Of a DNA stretch of 43,424 nucleotides, positions 8,833 to 17,475 are shown piece by piece; within the stretch, counting starts at the first letter, position 1, and every line of letters begins with the position of its first letter. The notes beneath the pieces were generated by a model that was given only the letters and a program-made list of their open reading frames with translations, ran no database searches and had not been told where the DNA came from. The position numbers and the translations under genes are program-made. Source of the DNA: Beijerinckiaceae bacterium (GTDB lineage Bacteria; Pseudomonadota; Alphaproteobacteria; Rhizobiales; Beijerinckiaceae); NCBI GenBank assembly GCA_026461505.1, contig JAPJMW010000203.1:1-43424 (forward strand). The letters are read 5' to 3'.

Positions 8833-9533
8833 TTGATCTCGATACCTGCGTCGGCTGCCAAGCATGCGCCACCTCCTGCAAAGAGTGGAACACGCAAGGC
8901 TATTCAGCACCGCTCGCTGATGAAGACACACGCGGACCAGATCCGCATGGCCCATGGCTAAACCGCATCCATGGCTATGAAGTCGAAGACACCAACGGCA
9001 AAGACAGCCGCGACGTGCACTTTCCGCGCTCTTGCCTGCATTGCGAAACGCCCGCTTGCGTCACCGTTTGCCCAACAGGTGCATCGTATAAGCGCGCCGA
9101 AGACGGTATTGTTCTCATCAATCCCGACACCTGTATTGGCTGCAAACTTTGCTCATGGGCCTGCCCTTACGGCGCGCGTGAATATGATGTGCAAGAAGGC
9201 GTGATGAAAAAATGCACGCTATGCGTCGACCGTATCTACAATGAAAATTTCGAGCCCGAAGATCGTCAACCCGCCTGCGTTAAAGCCTGCCCAACGGGCG
9301 CGCGGCACTTTGGTGATTTAGGCGATGAAAACTCGGCCGTTTCGCAGCTTGTCAAAGAGCGTGGCGGCTTCGATCTCTTGCCTGAAATGGGCTACAAACC
9401 CACCAACAAATATTTGCCGCCTCGTGCCAAGCGCGACACGCCGCAAGCAGGCATTGAAGCGCTGCCAAAAGGCGATGGTTCAGCCATGGACCGTTTGTTT
9501 AAATTAGCCGATCGATTGCTGAGCGGGAACTGA
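8787..9533 (+). CDS. soeB: SoeB-like four-cluster ferredoxin subunit
   Basis: A 248-residue electron-transfer subunit of the DmsB/PsrB family that carries electrons between the Mo subunit and the membrane anchor. Four cysteine groups are visible, each of the type that binds a 4Fe-4S cluster: CVGCQACATSC near the N terminus, CLHCETPACVTVCP, CIGCKLCSWACP, and a split group CTLC with CVKACP. It has no signal peptide, as expected for a cytoplasmic partner. The start at 8787 lies inside the end of soeA with a GGAGTGGG stretch just upstream, so translation is probably coupled. The last 40 residues form a low-complexity tail. Confidence 0.9.
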   Translation: MPALPQTTAKKLGLVIDLDTCVGCQACATSCKEWNTQGYSAPLADEDTRGPDPHGPWLNRIHGYEVEDTNGKDSRDVHFPRSCLHCETPACVTVCPTGASYKRAEDGIVLINPDTCIGCKLCSWACPYGAREYDVQEGVMKKCTLCVDRIYNENFEPEDRQPACVKACPTGARHFGDLGDENSAVSQLVKERGGFDLLPEMGYKPTNKYLPPRAKRDTPQAGIEALPKGDGSAMDRLFKLADRLLSGN

Positions 9534-9537
9534 TCCG

Positions 9538-10461
9538 ATGAATCCTGCTTATTCTGTTATTCTTTTTACAACCGCCTCGGGCGCAGGCTATGGGCTCTTA
9601 GCGCTCTTAGGCTTAACCGCATCCTCCGTCGGTCAATCACCATCGCTCGGTTTTGCTATCACCTCGATGGTCATAGCACTCGGCCTCATAACCATTGGCT
9701 TGTTATCTTCGACCATGCATCTCGGTCATCCGGAACGCGCATGGCGGGCCCTCTCGCAATGGAAAACATCGTGGCTCTCGCGTGAAGGCGTTGCGGCGGT
9801 TGTCACCTATCCCTTCGCACTCGCCTTTGGGATGACATGGTCCGGTCTATACTCGGCACCCGATGCCATCGCTCCGCTTGGTTTAATCACATCGGGACTA
9901 TCGCTCATCACCGTTTTTACAACGGGTAAAATTTACGCCACGCTCAAAACTATTCGCGCATGGCATCAGCCTTTAACGGTACCCGTCTATTTGTTTTTTG
10001 CACTCGCTTCAGGCGCTTCCTTGCATCTGGCTTTATCAGCCCTATTTGCGCGTGCTCCGGGCGCAATTGCCCCTGTTGCCCTGATCGCTTTGGTAACATT
10101 AGCGCTTTTAAAATTTCTCTATTGGCACGCGATTGATGCCGCGCCGCGCGATCACACAATGGCGAATGCAACAGGCCTTGGCGCGAATGTTCGCCAATGG
10201 GAAGTGCCCCACACAACCAAAAATTTCGTCCAACGCGAAATGGGTTTCGTTGTAGCACGCCGCCATGCGAGCCGCTTGCGTGGATTATTCTTTGTCTTGT
10301 TGCTTTGCGTCGGACTCTTAGAGCTATTCGCTACCTTTATTCCGCTCATATCGATTGCAGCTTTTTTCACGATGCTCATCGCCGCATGGGTCGAGCGTTG
10401 GCTGTTCTTCGCGCAAGGCGAACACGTCGTCACGCTGTTCTACGGTAATCCGCAAGCCTAA
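9538..10461 (+). CDS. soeC: SoeC-like membrane anchor (DmsC family)
   Basis: This 307-residue integral membrane protein has about eight predicted helices and matches the DmsC anchor family, which binds quinone and tethers the Mo and Fe-S subunits. The conserved early stretch SSTMHLGHPERAWRAL at about 60-75 is typical of DmsC-type anchors. The ATG lies 4 nt past the soeB stop, so the three genes form one operon. The stop is only 3 bp from the end of the converging flavoenzyme gene, leaving no room for a terminator between them. Confidence 0.88.
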   Translation: MNPAYSVILFTTASGAGYGLLALLGLTASSVGQSPSLGFAITSMVIALGLITIGLLSSTMHLGHPERAWRALSQWKTSWLSREGVAAVVTYPFALAFGMTWSGLYSAPDAIAPLGLITSGLSLITVFTTGKIYATLKTIRAWHQPLTVPVYLFFALASGASLHLALSALFARAPGAIAPVALIALVTLALLKFLYWHAIDAAPRDHTMANATGLGANVRQWEVPHTTKNFVQREMGFVVARRHASRLRGLFFVLLLCVGLLELFATFIPLISIAAFFTMLIAAWVERWLFFAQGEHVVTLFYGNPQA

Positions 10462-10464
10462 CAC

Positions 10465-12432
10465 CTATCCAAAAACATCAAGCGTTGCGAGTTTGAGACC
10501 GTCGAGCACGGCCTCTTCTGCGCTACGCGGGCTTAACGCATCGCCGATCACGTGAACAGGAACACCATACCCCTCAAGCGCGTCGACTAAATCACTGACA
10601 CGCTCATGGCCTTGCGAGAGGACGAGCGTATCGACCTCCTCCATCATCATCGCTTCACCCGATGTTGCGTGTTGAAAATAGACAGTATTCTCATCCGCAC
10701 CAAACAAACGCGCATAGGGAATGATTTCAACGCCAAGTTTATGTAACCGACCCACCATCTCGTCGCGCACATAGAAGGGAAGCGTTTGGCCCGCCATCAA
10801 GCCATCCACACAGAGCCTGACATGCCGCCCCTCGCGCGCCAATTTTTCGGCAACACCCATACCGATCCAGTCCGGTTTCCATTCAGCAATCACCACACGC
10901 CCGCCCACATTGGCTTCACCCTTTAAGACCTGCCAAGCGGTAACGGTATGAGCGTCTTCAATCCCCTCGAAAGCAGGGCGTCGAGGCAAAGCACCCGTCG
11001 CAACAATCACCACATCGGGCCGCTCGCTTTCAACGGTTTCCCGATCAAGCCGCGTGTTCCGCTTGATGGTGACGCCTGCTATTTCCATCTCACGCGTCAA
11101 ATTAGTAACGATGCCGCCAAACTCTGCCCGTCCCGGCAAAAGTTGCGCAAGCAGCGCCTGCCCACCCAATTGGGGCGCGCTTTCAAAAAGCGTGACATCA
11201 TGACCCCGTTCTGCAAGCACCGCTGCAGCCTTCATCCCCGCAGGGCCACCACCCGCAACAAATAGTTTTTGACGCGAGCGTGCCGGAGTCTTACGTGCGG
11301 CCAATGTCGTTTCACGGCCTGTTTCCGGAAACTGAATGCACGAGATCGGATAGCCTTTGTGAAAATGCCCGATACACGCCTGATTACACGCAATGCATGC
11401 GCGGATATCATCGGCCTTGCCCGCCTTTGCTTTGTTAGGCATGTCAGGATCTGCAATTAAGGCGCGCGTCATGCCACATAAATCGGCCTGCCCATTGGCC
11501 AATACCGTTTCGGCAATCTGTGGCTGATTAATCCGTCCCGTCACGATCACAGGCTTTGTGACAATCGCCTTTACCAATGCCGCAAATGGCGCGACATAGG
11601 CGGTCTCGTAAAACATCGGAGGCACAATATGGATGGCGCCCGAAAGCGACGCGGAATTACCCGCAATCACATGGAAATAGTCAAGGCGTCCTTCGGCATC
11701 AAGCGCTTTACAAACATCTAAAACTTCTTGTGCCGCAATCGCTTCCGCATCGCGCTCATCACCTGAAATGCGTAAACCCACGACAAAATTTTGACCGACT
11801 TCCGCACGAATAGCAGCTGCGACTTCGGACAAAAACCGCATTCGATTTTCAAGACTTCCGCCATAGCAATCATCGCGCCGATTGACATGTGGATTTAAAA
11901 ATTGCGCTGGCAAATAGCCGTGGCTTGCAACGATTTCACAGCCATCCAGTCCTGCTTCCTGAAGCCTACGCGCTGAAGACGCATAGCCTGCAATAATCTC
12001 GTCAATCATCGCTTGTGAAAGCGGAACCGGCATCACATGAAAGCGCGAATTGGGAACAGCCGACGGCGCATAGGCAACAGGCGCTGTGCCATCATCCGTT
12101 TCCATAATTTCACGGCCAGGATGAAACAATTGACCAAAAATTTTTGTGCCATAAGCATGAACGCGATCGGCCAGCGCGCGATAACCCGCAATGCAAGAAT
12201 CATCATCCGCCATCAACATATGGGACGTATAGCGTGCCGTGTGATGCACGCCCGCGACCTGCGCGATTATCAGACCCACGCCGCCTTTCGCGCGCGCTTC
12301 ATGATAGGCGATCAACCGATCCGTCACATGGCCATGATGCGCCATAACCGTATCATGGCCTGTCGAGACAATGCGGTTAGGCAAAGACAAACCGCTTCCA
12401 AGCTCTAGGGGCGAAAAGAGAACTTTAAACAT
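10465..12432 (-). CDS. Fe-S/FMN/FAD oxidoreductase of the TMADH / 2,4-dienoyl-CoA reductase family
   Basis: A 655-residue cytosolic flavoenzyme. Residues 1-340 form an old-yellow-enzyme-type TIM barrel for FMN. C346-x2-C349-x3-C353-x11-C365 is the single 4Fe-4S site. A dinucleotide-binding domain begins with LFVAGGGPAGM at about 390, and a second NAD(P)-type region follows. This layout is shared by trimethylamine and dimethylamine dehydrogenases, dimethylglycine and N-methylproline demethylases, and 2,4-dienoyl-CoA reductase. The substrate cannot be chosen from sequence alone. It lies 33 bp downstream of a CRYL1-like dehydrogenase, so the two probably act in one catabolic pathway. A GTG one codon earlier (12435) is an equally possible start. 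Confidence 0.88.
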   Translation of the reverse strand: MFKVLFSPLELGSGLSLPNRIVSTGHDTVMAHHGHVTDRLIAYHEARAKGGVGLIIAQVAGVHHTARYTSHMLMADDDSCIAGYRALADRVHAYGTKIFGQLFHPGREIMETDDGTAPVAYAPSAVPNSRFHVMPVPLSQAMIDEIIAGYASSARRLQEAGLDGCEIVASHGYLPAQFLNPHVNRRDDCYGGSLENRMRFLSEVAAAIRAEVGQNFVVGLRISGDERDAEAIAAQEVLDVCKALDAEGRLDYFHVIAGNSASLSGAIHIVPPMFYETAYVAPFAALVKAIVTKPVIVTGRINQPQIAETVLANGQADLCGMTRALIADPDMPNKAKAGKADDIRACIACNQACIGHFHKGYPISCIQFPETGRETTLAARKTPARSRQKLFVAGGGPAGMKAAAVLAERGHDVTLFESAPQLGGQALLAQLLPGRAEFGGIVTNLTREMEIAGVTIKRNTRLDRETVESERPDVVIVATGALPRRPAFEGIEDAHTVTAWQVLKGEANVGGRVVIAEWKPDWIGMGVAEKLAREGRHVRLCVDGLMAGQTLPFYVRDEMVGRLHKLGVEIIPYARLFGADENTVYFQHATSGEAMMMEEVDTLVLSQGHERVSDLVDALEGYGVPVHVIGDALSPRSAEEAVLDGLKLATLDVFG

Positions 12433-12465
12433 CACAGAAACCTAATTTACCAAGGATCAAACCGT

Positions 12466-13422
12466 CTAATGCCCATCTGTATCGGCTTCAAACGGGCCGA
12501 GCTTCACGCGCAACGCCCGCAATTGCGCCATGCGCTCATCCCGCCACGCTAGCTTACGCGGCAAGTCCGAGACAGGCAAAGCGGAGCGCATGGAATCATG
12601 CAGCAACCCTACCAATTTCTGCGTCACAACAGGCGCAGTCGCCCCTCGCTCATTGGCCAAATCATTGAACATGAAACCATAGCGTTTCAAATAATCGGCA
12701 ATGCCGCCAGGTGCGTTTAAATCGATGCCTTCCAGCGGGCCAAGAAACGCCCAGCGTAAGCCAAACCCGTCGCTGATCAACCGATCAATATCTTCCGGCG
12801 ACATCAAACCGTCTTCAATCACGCGAAACATTTCGGTCAGCAACGCGCCTTGCAAACGGTTCATCACAAAGCCCGGTTGCTCGCGTTTCACCATCACGGG
12901 CGATTGGCCAATGGCTTGCATTAATTCATAGACAATCTCGACCGTTTCAAGCGAGGTAAACGGCGCAGGCACAATCTCAACCACCGGAATGAGATGCGGA
13001 GGCGCAGCGGGATGGGCCACAATGCAGCGATGCCTTCCCAAAATCTCACCCGCAAACCGCGAGATGCCGAAACTCGAGGTTGAACTCGCAATCACCGCAT
13101 CGGGCGGCGCATGATGATCGAGCTCGCGAAACAAGGCGGCTTTGACAGCAAGGTCTTCTTCGACCGCCTCCATCACAAAACCTGAATCACTTACGGCTTC
13201 GCCTAAATCCTCGTGAACCGTGATCCGGGCAAGAAGCGCTTCGACCGTAACCTCCGGCTTAATCGCCTGCGCACGCTGCGCAGCCCCCACGACATCGTCC
13301 AAAATCGAAGCTCGCGCGCCCTTCCGGCGGGACAAAATACGAACCATTACGCCCGCGCGTGCGAACACCACGGCCCATGAACGGCCAATAATCCCGCCCC
13401 CAATCACCGTAATATGCGCCAT
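12466..13422 (-). CDS. 3-hydroxyacyl-CoA dehydrogenase-family protein, CRYL1 (lambda-crystallin)-like
   Basis: A 318-residue NAD-dependent dehydrogenase. The N-terminal Rossmann motif is GGGIIGRSWAVVFARAG at about 8-24, and STSSFGISRFA marks the catalytic region. The C-terminal helical domain contains GFVMNRLQGALL and GLRWAFLGPLEGIDLNAPGG, which resemble lambda-crystallin / L-gulonate 3-dehydrogenase more than fatty-acid FadB enzymes. The usual HPxNPP stretch reads HPAAPPHLIP here, so the Asn of the common motif is replaced by Ala. Candidate substrates are L-gulonate, L-carnitine or another 3-hydroxy acid. It is the first gene of the operon with the flavoenzyme and is divergent from the epimerase at 13544. 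Confidence 0.85.
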   Translation of the reverse strand: MAHITVIGGGIIGRSWAVVFARAGVMVRILSRRKGARASILDDVVGAAQRAQAIKPEVTVEALLARITVHEDLGEAVSDSGFVMEAVEEDLAVKAALFRELDHHAPPDAVIASSTSSFGISRFAGEILGRHRCIVAHPAAPPHLIPVVEIVPAPFTSLETVEIVYELMQAIGQSPVMVKREQPGFVMNRLQGALLTEMFRVIEDGLMSPEDIDRLISDGFGLRWAFLGPLEGIDLNAPGGIADYLKRYGFMFNDLANERGATAPVVTQKLVGLLHDSMRSALPVSDLPRKLAWRDERMAQLRALRVKLGPFEADTDGH

Positions 13423-13543
13423 TAAAGCATCCTATTGCGAATTTATCTTAGAACCGAATTGACGGTTCATCTCCCGTTTTGGCAAGGCCTGTTAGACGTA
13501 TTTTCGCTTTGGCAAACAGAAACCCTTCGCCTATAAGGCCGTT

Positions 13544-14563
13544 ATGTCCCAGTTAAAGATCCTCGTTACCGGCGCCGCCGGGTTTATCGGCTTTCATGTG
13601 TCCCGCCGTTTATTGGCGGAAGGCCATATCGTCACGGGTTTTGATAATCTAAACCCGTATTACGATGTGACGCTCAAACACGCGCGACTGGCCGAGCTCG
13701 CCAAAGAAACGCGCTTCACCTTCATTGAAGGCGATCTGGCCGATTCCGATGCTGTTGATGCGGCGTTTAAAGCGGGCCAATTTACCCATGTCGTCAATTT
13801 GGCGGCGCAAGCAGGGGTGCGCTATTCGCTCAAAAATCCAAAAGCCTATGGGGATGCAAACCTGACAGGCTTTTTGAATATTCTCGAAGCCTGCCGCCAC
13901 AACGCGATCCAGCATCTCGTTTATGCGTCGTCTTCATCGGTCTATGGCGCGAACACGGCAATGCCCTTCTCGGTGCATGACAATGTCGACCATCCCTTGT
14001 CGCTTTATGCCGCCACCAAAAAAGCCAATGAGTTGATGGCGCATTCTTACGCGCATATGTTCGGCCTGCCTTCAACGGGTTTGCGTTTCTTCACCGTCTA
14101 CGGTCCTTGGGGACGCCCCGATATGGCGATGTGGCTTTTTGCCGATGCGATTTTAAAGGGCGAGCCGATCACGCTTTTCAATCACGGCAAAATGCGGCGC
14201 GATTTTACCTATGTCGATGACATTGTGGAATCGATTGCGCGCTTGGTGCCTAAAACCGCTGAACCAAACCCAGATTGGGATGGTTCAAAGCCTGATCCAG
14301 GAACGAGCAAAGCCCCATGGCGCGTTTACAATATCGGCAATAACAGCCCCGTCGAATTGATGGATCTCGTCAGCACGATGGAAAAGGCCTTGGGCATTGA
14401 AGCCAAGAAAATTTTGGCTCCCATCGAAATCGGCGACGTGCCAGAAACCTATGCCGATGTGGATGCGCTGATGGAAGCGGTTGATTTCAAACCCTCAACG
14501 CCGCTGGATGTCGGCGTTGGCCGTTTCATCAGCTGGTTTAGGCAGTGGCGCGGTAATCACTAA
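13544..14563 (+). CDS. UDP-glucuronate 4-epimerase (LpsL/CapI type)
   Basis: A 339-residue extended short-chain dehydrogenase. It has the NAD motif GAAGFIGFH at about 10-18, FDNLNPYYD at about 35, SSSSVYG for the catalytic Ser and YAATKKANE for the Tyr/Lys pair. These features match the enzymes that interconvert UDP-glucuronate and UDP-galacturonate for lipopolysaccharide or capsule. Length is normal. It opens the polysaccharide block and faces the converging asparagine synthase gene, with a palindromic repeat in the gap. The alternative is a generic UDP-glucose 4-epimerase, which fits the FDNLNPYYD region less well. Confidence 0.85.
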   Translation: MSQLKILVTGAAGFIGFHVSRRLLAEGHIVTGFDNLNPYYDVTLKHARLAELAKETRFTFIEGDLADSDAVDAAFKAGQFTHVVNLAAQAGVRYSLKNPKAYGDANLTGFLNILEACRHNAIQHLVYASSSSVYGANTAMPFSVHDNVDHPLSLYAATKKANELMAHSYAHMFGLPSTGLRFFTVYGPWGRPDMAMWLFADAILKGEPITLFNHGKMRRDFTYVDDIVESIARLVPKTAEPNPDWDGSKPDPGTSKAPWRVYNIGNNSPVELMDLVSTMEKALGIEAKKILAPIEIGDVPETYADVDALMEAVDFKPSTPLDVGVGRFISWFRQWRGNH

Positions 14564-14574
14564 ACTACCTTTTT

Positions 14575-14693
14575 CGTCATTGCGAGCGAACGCGAAGCAA
14601 CCCAGTTAGCGGGTAGTTACAAGAGCACGATAGACCCACAGAAACTGATCGAAAACCATCAACTGGGTTGCTTCGCCTACGCTCGCAATGACG
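14575..14693. repeat. Long palindromic repeat, copy 1
   Basis: Two 33-bp arms (14575-14607 and 14661-14693) match as an inverted repeat at 31 of 33 positions, around a 53-nt loop. The ends are CGTCATTGCGAGCG, followed by GCGAAGCAACCCAG. It fills the gap between the convergent epimerase and asparagine synthase genes and could stop transcription from both sides. Confidence 0.85.
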
Positions 14694-14709
14694 GTGATCG
14701 ATAAGCTCT

Positions 14710-16611
14710 TTATTGAGCCCGCAGCCACTGTGTTGCGACAAGCACCGGCCACACATCATTGTGTCTATCACTGGCACCCGAGCAATGCTGCTGCCATGCG
14801 CGCGCAATTGGCGCTGCTTCAAACAAGCCATCCTGTTTGAGTGAAACAGGGTCAAGCAAATCTTCCGCCCAATCGCGCAAGGGGCCGCGTAGCCATTGCG
14901 CCAGCGGAACGCCAAAGCCTTTCTTAGGCCGCTCCACCATCGCCTTCGGCACATGGCGATAGAGAACCTCGCGCAAAATCCATTTGCCGATACCTTCGCG
15001 ACGGCGCAGATGCATCGGCAGTGTCAACGCAAATTCAACGATGCGATGGTCAAGCATCGGGACACGGGATTCAAGCGATACGCCCATGGAGGCGCGATCA
15101 ACTTTCACCAAAATATCATCGGGTAAATAACCCACCATATCGCGCGCCATCATGCGTTCGAGATCCGACAAGGAGAGACCATCAAACGCATCATGCGTAA
15201 GCTTGCTTGCTACGTTCAAACCGCTAACCGGAATTCTCTCGCCGGACCAATGGCCCAACAGCCGCTCGGTTGTTTCTTGCGCATCATGCGCCGCCACAAC
15301 AGAAGCTGCCAACTGCAATTGCCGCGACAGTTTACTCTGCCCAAGCGCACCCACCAAAGGAGCGGCTAACGCACTCCCCATCCCCAGCATTTGTCTGACT
15401 GGCAAAGGCAGCGTGTTATTCAACCGCAAGAAACGTTCCGCCAACCCATAGGTATTATAACCACCAAACAATTCATCCCCGGCATCACCTGACAGCGACA
15501 CTGTTACTTGAGAGCGTGCAAGCTTCGACACGAGATAGGTCGGCACCTGTGAAATATCGGCCAATGGCTCATCATAAAGCTGCGGCAAAAGCGGAATAAC
15601 GTCCAAAGCACCGCGCGGCGAAATCTGCACTTCCGTGTGATCGGTTCCAAGATGCCGCGCAACATCCGCCGCAAAGGGTGCCTCGTTATACGCGTCATCC
15701 TCAAAGCCGATGGTAAAGGTGCGAATAGGCCGTGACGCCTGTTGTTGCATCAACGCTACGATGATGGAGCTATCAATTCCACCGGACAAAAAAGCGCCCA
15801 CCGGCACATCAGCCACCATCTGCAACGCGATGGCGTCCGACAGCAAACCCTCAAGCGCGTTAACCGCCTCACGATCCCCGCCGCGAAACGGCATCGCGTG
15901 ACCCTGCAGCGCCGCATCCGCCACCGACCAGTAAGAAGAGATCACCGGCTCGCGGTCTTTGAGCGATACGGTTAATAGACAACCGGGCGGCACTTTTGAA
16001 ATGCCGCGGTAGATCGATTTTGATCCCGCAATATATTGCCGACGCAACAAATCTCCTAAAGCCTCGTGATCTATATCGGAGGCAAATTTAGGATGCGCCT
16101 TTAACGCTTTAAGCTCGGAGCCAAAGAGAAACACGCCATTCGACCAGCCATAATAAAGCGGCTTCTCGCCCATGCGGTCGCGCGCCAGCGTCAGCGTTTG
16201 CGCCTCCACATCCCACAGTGCCATCGAGAACATGCCGACGGTCTGCTTGAGCGTTTCAACAACGCCCCAATTTTCAAAGCACGCGAGCAAAGTTTCCGTG
16301 TCCGAATGGCCGCGCCACACAGGCGCCTCGCCTTCCGATTCCAATACACGGCGTAACGCTAAATGATTATAAATCTCGCCATTCCAAACGAAGTGGTACC
16401 GCCCGCGGGGCGAGCCCATGGGCTGATGACCTGCAGCGGATAAATCAACAATCGCAAGCCTGCGTTGACAAAAGCCGATACCGTTTTCAGCATCAAGCCA
16501 AACGCCATCATCATCAGGCCCGCGATGCGCGATCCGTGTCGCCATGCGACGCAACACATCCTCGCCCGAGCGATCGACATCGCGATCCAGAAAACCTGCC
16601 AAACCACACAT
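14710..16611 (-). CDS. Asparagine-synthase-type glutamine amidotransferase 1
   Basis: A 633-residue two-domain enzyme. The N terminus is a glutaminase with nucleophile Cys2 (MCGLAG), RIAHRGPDD at about 26-34 and WNGEIYNH at 77-83. The C-terminal synthetase domain has the ATP pyrophosphatase loop SGGIDSS at 276-282 and SLSGDAGDELFGGY further on. Both active sites look intact. In polysaccharide loci such proteins amidate uronic acids or other sugar carboxylates (for example WbpS of Pseudomonas O6) rather than make asparagine; that role here is inferred from context. The stop is followed by the palindromic repeat. The start is 4 bp past the DUF2334 stop, so the two genes are cotranscribed. Confidence 0.9.
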   Translation of the reverse strand: MCGLAGFLDRDVDRSGEDVLRRMATRIAHRGPDDDGVWLDAENGIGFCQRRLAIVDLSAAGHQPMGSPRGRYHFVWNGEIYNHLALRRVLESEGEAPVWRGHSDTETLLACFENWGVVETLKQTVGMFSMALWDVEAQTLTLARDRMGEKPLYYGWSNGVFLFGSELKALKAHPKFASDIDHEALGDLLRRQYIAGSKSIYRGISKVPPGCLLTVSLKDREPVISSYWSVADAALQGHAMPFRGGDREAVNALEGLLSDAIALQMVADVPVGAFLSGGIDSSIIVALMQQQASRPIRTFTIGFEDDAYNEAPFAADVARHLGTDHTEVQISPRGALDVIPLLPQLYDEPLADISQVPTYLVSKLARSQVTVSLSGDAGDELFGGYNTYGLAERFLRLNNTLPLPVRQMLGMGSALAAPLVGALGQSKLSRQLQLAASVVAAHDAQETTERLLGHWSGERIPVSGLNVASKLTHDAFDGLSLSDLERMMARDMVGYLPDDILVKVDRASMGVSLESRVPMLDHRIVEFALTLPMHLRRREGIGKWILREVLYRHVPKAMVERPKKGFGVPLAQWLRGPLRDWAEDLLDPVSLKQDGLFEAAPIARAWQQHCSGASDRHNDVWPVLVATQWLRAQ

Positions 16612-16615
16612 GCGA

Positions 16616-17350
16616 TTAACCCCTCACCAGACGGTAAGCGCGTAACGCCGCTTGGCTTAACCCTCTCGACATCCGTTCCACCATGTCAGACGGGGCCTCT
16701 ATAGCAATCGCTTCGCCAAATCCGATAATCGTGGTGCGATGGGCCTTGATAAAATCAACCATTCGCTGAATCGCATCCTCGCTCATCGTATTTGCATGAA
16801 GGCAAATTGTTTCAACGCCAAATCCTAAGCCCAAAGGCCGTGCCAAAAGTTGCGGTAAGGCGACAAGCCCATGAAGATCATAGGCATAAAAACCATAGCC
16901 ATCGGTGATGGTCGAAAAATCCAGCGCCTTTAACGCTTTCAACGTATTTGCATCAAAGGAATGAGATGGTGCCATAAATACGCCATGCCAAACGCCTTCG
17001 CGCAATAAAATCTCTTTGCCAGCGGCAAGCTTTGCCAATTGCTCGTCATAAGGCAGTCCCGCCAATTCCGATTTGCTGCCAATGCCGAGCAGTCCGCGTT
17101 CTTTCGTCGCATAAAGATGCGTGTACCCATGCTGCGCGATCGTCCAGCCTTTGCTGGCCCTCTCCCGCAACCACGGCCAAAAATCAGCGCGCTCCAGCTC
17201 GACCGATAAAGATGGATCCCGACACTCTGGCACAACACCAATCAGATACGGCAATTGAAGCGCATCAGCCACCGCTTCAAACGGCTTGAATTTGCTCCAC
17301 GCCATTCCGGGCGTAATATCGTCAAAGCGGATCACATAGCGGGTCGACAT
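16616..17350 (-). CDS. DUF2334 polysaccharide-deacetylase-like protein
   Basis: A 244-residue protein with the NodB-like deacetylase fold of the DUF2334 family. The metal-binding motif candidates are RFDDITPGM at about 8-16, HGYTH at 74-78 and APSHSFD at 127-133. No signal peptide is visible, so it may act on a cytoplasmic or lipid-linked sugar intermediate, removing an N- or O-acetyl group. It is the first gene of a two-gene unit with the amidotransferase. It is divergent from the glycosyltransferase at 17476, with a 125-bp spacer. Activity has been shown for few DUF2334 members, so the substrate is unknown. Confidence 0.8.
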   Translation of the reverse strand: MSTRYVIRFDDITPGMAWSKFKPFEAVADALQLPYLIGVVPECRDPSLSVELERADFWPWLRERASKGWTIAQHGYTHLYATKERGLLGIGSKSELAGLPYDEQLAKLAAGKEILLREGVWHGVFMAPSHSFDANTLKALKALDFSTITDGYGFYAYDLHGLVALPQLLARPLGLGFGVETICLHANTMSEDAIQRMVDFIKAHRTTIIGFGEAIAIEAPSDMVERMSRGLSQAALRAYRLVRG

Positions 17351-17475
17351 GGTCGTGGTATCATTCCGTCAATCAATAGGGGTTAACAGGAGCGAAATCA
17401 CAGTTTACTGCTTCGCAAGATCCACTACTTCACCCAAGCCTACCACCCCTTTCGCCCGCCGAGCCTGAATTACGG

